Part shown: piece by piece, positions 63,793-64,000 of the stretch
Position numbering within the stretch: the stretch's first letter is position 1
How the letters are laid out: every line of letters starts with the position of its first letter
Assembly: GCF_030817835.1 (NCBI RefSeq)
Contig: NZ_JAUSZR010000001.1
Span: 1,798,001-1,862,000, forward strand
Direction: 5' to 3'
Origin: Pseudarthrobacter sp. W1I19
Lineage (GTDB): Bacteria > Actinomycetota > Actinomycetes > Actinomycetales > Micrococcaceae
DNA: 64,000 nucleotides
The notes under the pieces: model-generated
What the model was told of the DNA's origin: nothing
The model's database searches: none
The model's input: the letters and a program-made list of their open reading frames with translations, nothing else
Made by a program: the position numbers and the translations under genes

Positions 63793-64000
63793 TGCCAAGC
63801 TTCGCAACTTTCGGTAATGAGCTCTACACCGGCAAGCGCTCCTACAACTTCGTAGGGGCCAAGAAGATCTGGTTCATCGCCGCGGCCGTGGCCGTTGCCC
63901 TGTCCATCCTCATTCCGGTGGCCAAGGGCGGCTTCAACCTCGGTATTGAATTCCGGGGCGGGTCCGAGTTCACGGTCTCGAACGTCAAGACCACGGACGC
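63792..64000 (+). CDS. secF: Protein translocase subunit SecF, N-terminal part
   Basis: The frame is cut by the end of the window; about 69 residues are seen. It begins MPSFATFGNELYTGKRSYNFVGAKK, has the first membrane helix (IWFIAAAVAVALSILIPVAK), and the family motif FNLGIEFRGGSEF. The ATG overlaps the secD stop by one base, so the two are coupled. Confidence 0.94.
   Translation, partial: MPSFATFGNELYTGKRSYNFVGAKKIWFIAAAVAVALSILIPVAKGGFNLGIEFRGGSEFTVSNVKTTD

Noticed and set aside
62353..63807. A 484-codon antisense frame over secD
   Set aside because: Shadow of a high-GC gene; no domain and no plausible ribosome site.

Overview
The window is high-GC DNA with dense gene packing, ATGA-type overlaps and many GTG or TTG starts. 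It carries class Ib nrdEF, a mycoredoxin, the MSMEG_4193/DUF3090/SCO1664 trio, DUF222-HNH proteins, a YdaO-type riboswitch upstream of a LysM-NlpC/P60 gene, and the thrS-HIT-pgsA-pdxST-yebC-ruvCAB-yajC-secDF order. Together these point to an actinobacterium of the Micrococcaceae, most like Arthrobacter or Pseudarthrobacter. This assignment rests on gene content and recognised families; no database search was run. No rRNA, tRNA, CRISPR array, insertion sequence or prophage was seen.

Left part (1-15.2 kb): the end of nrdE and all of nrdF, with strong hairpins after each. Then comes a minus-strand block of small membrane proteins, a DUF1508-like protein and the SCO1664/DUF3090/histidine-phosphatase operon. 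A divergent pair follows: a UBP-type zinc finger facing a receiver-like/flavoprotein fusion that is coupled to a multi-pass membrane protein. After these lie a NERD protein, a DUF222-HNH protein with an internal 30-bp repeat, an unknown 421-residue protein and a VWA/substrate-binding surface protein.

Middle part (15.5-43.2 kb): a PKD lipoprotein, then a LacI-controlled fructoside uptake operon (regulator, binding protein, two permeases, GH32 enzyme). Its regulator promoter has a perfect 16-bp operator between the -35 and -10 boxes. Upstream of it lies a candidate EVE-HNH modification-dependent endonuclease with a DUF2087 partner. Housekeeping and stress genes follow: universal stress protein, RNase Z, SelO, a c-di-AMP-riboswitch-controlled LysM-NlpC/P60 hydrolase, an Rpf/transglycosylase-like protein, a TraR-AlkD-DUF1810 operon, SDR, phosphoesterase, NUDIX, thioesterase, PadR-AarF, lipoate ligase, mycoredoxin, SRAP protein, VOC protein and chorismate mutase.

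Right part (43.3-64 kb): a LexA-box-preceded DUF6504-dnaE2 unit without imuA/imuB, then the conserved chromosomal block thrS, HIT hydrolase, pgsA, pdxS. A minus-strand M3 peptidase, a CapA lipoprotein, divergent gatD/murT, then pdxT, yebC, ruvC-ruvA-ruvB, yajC, secD and the first part of secF complete the window.
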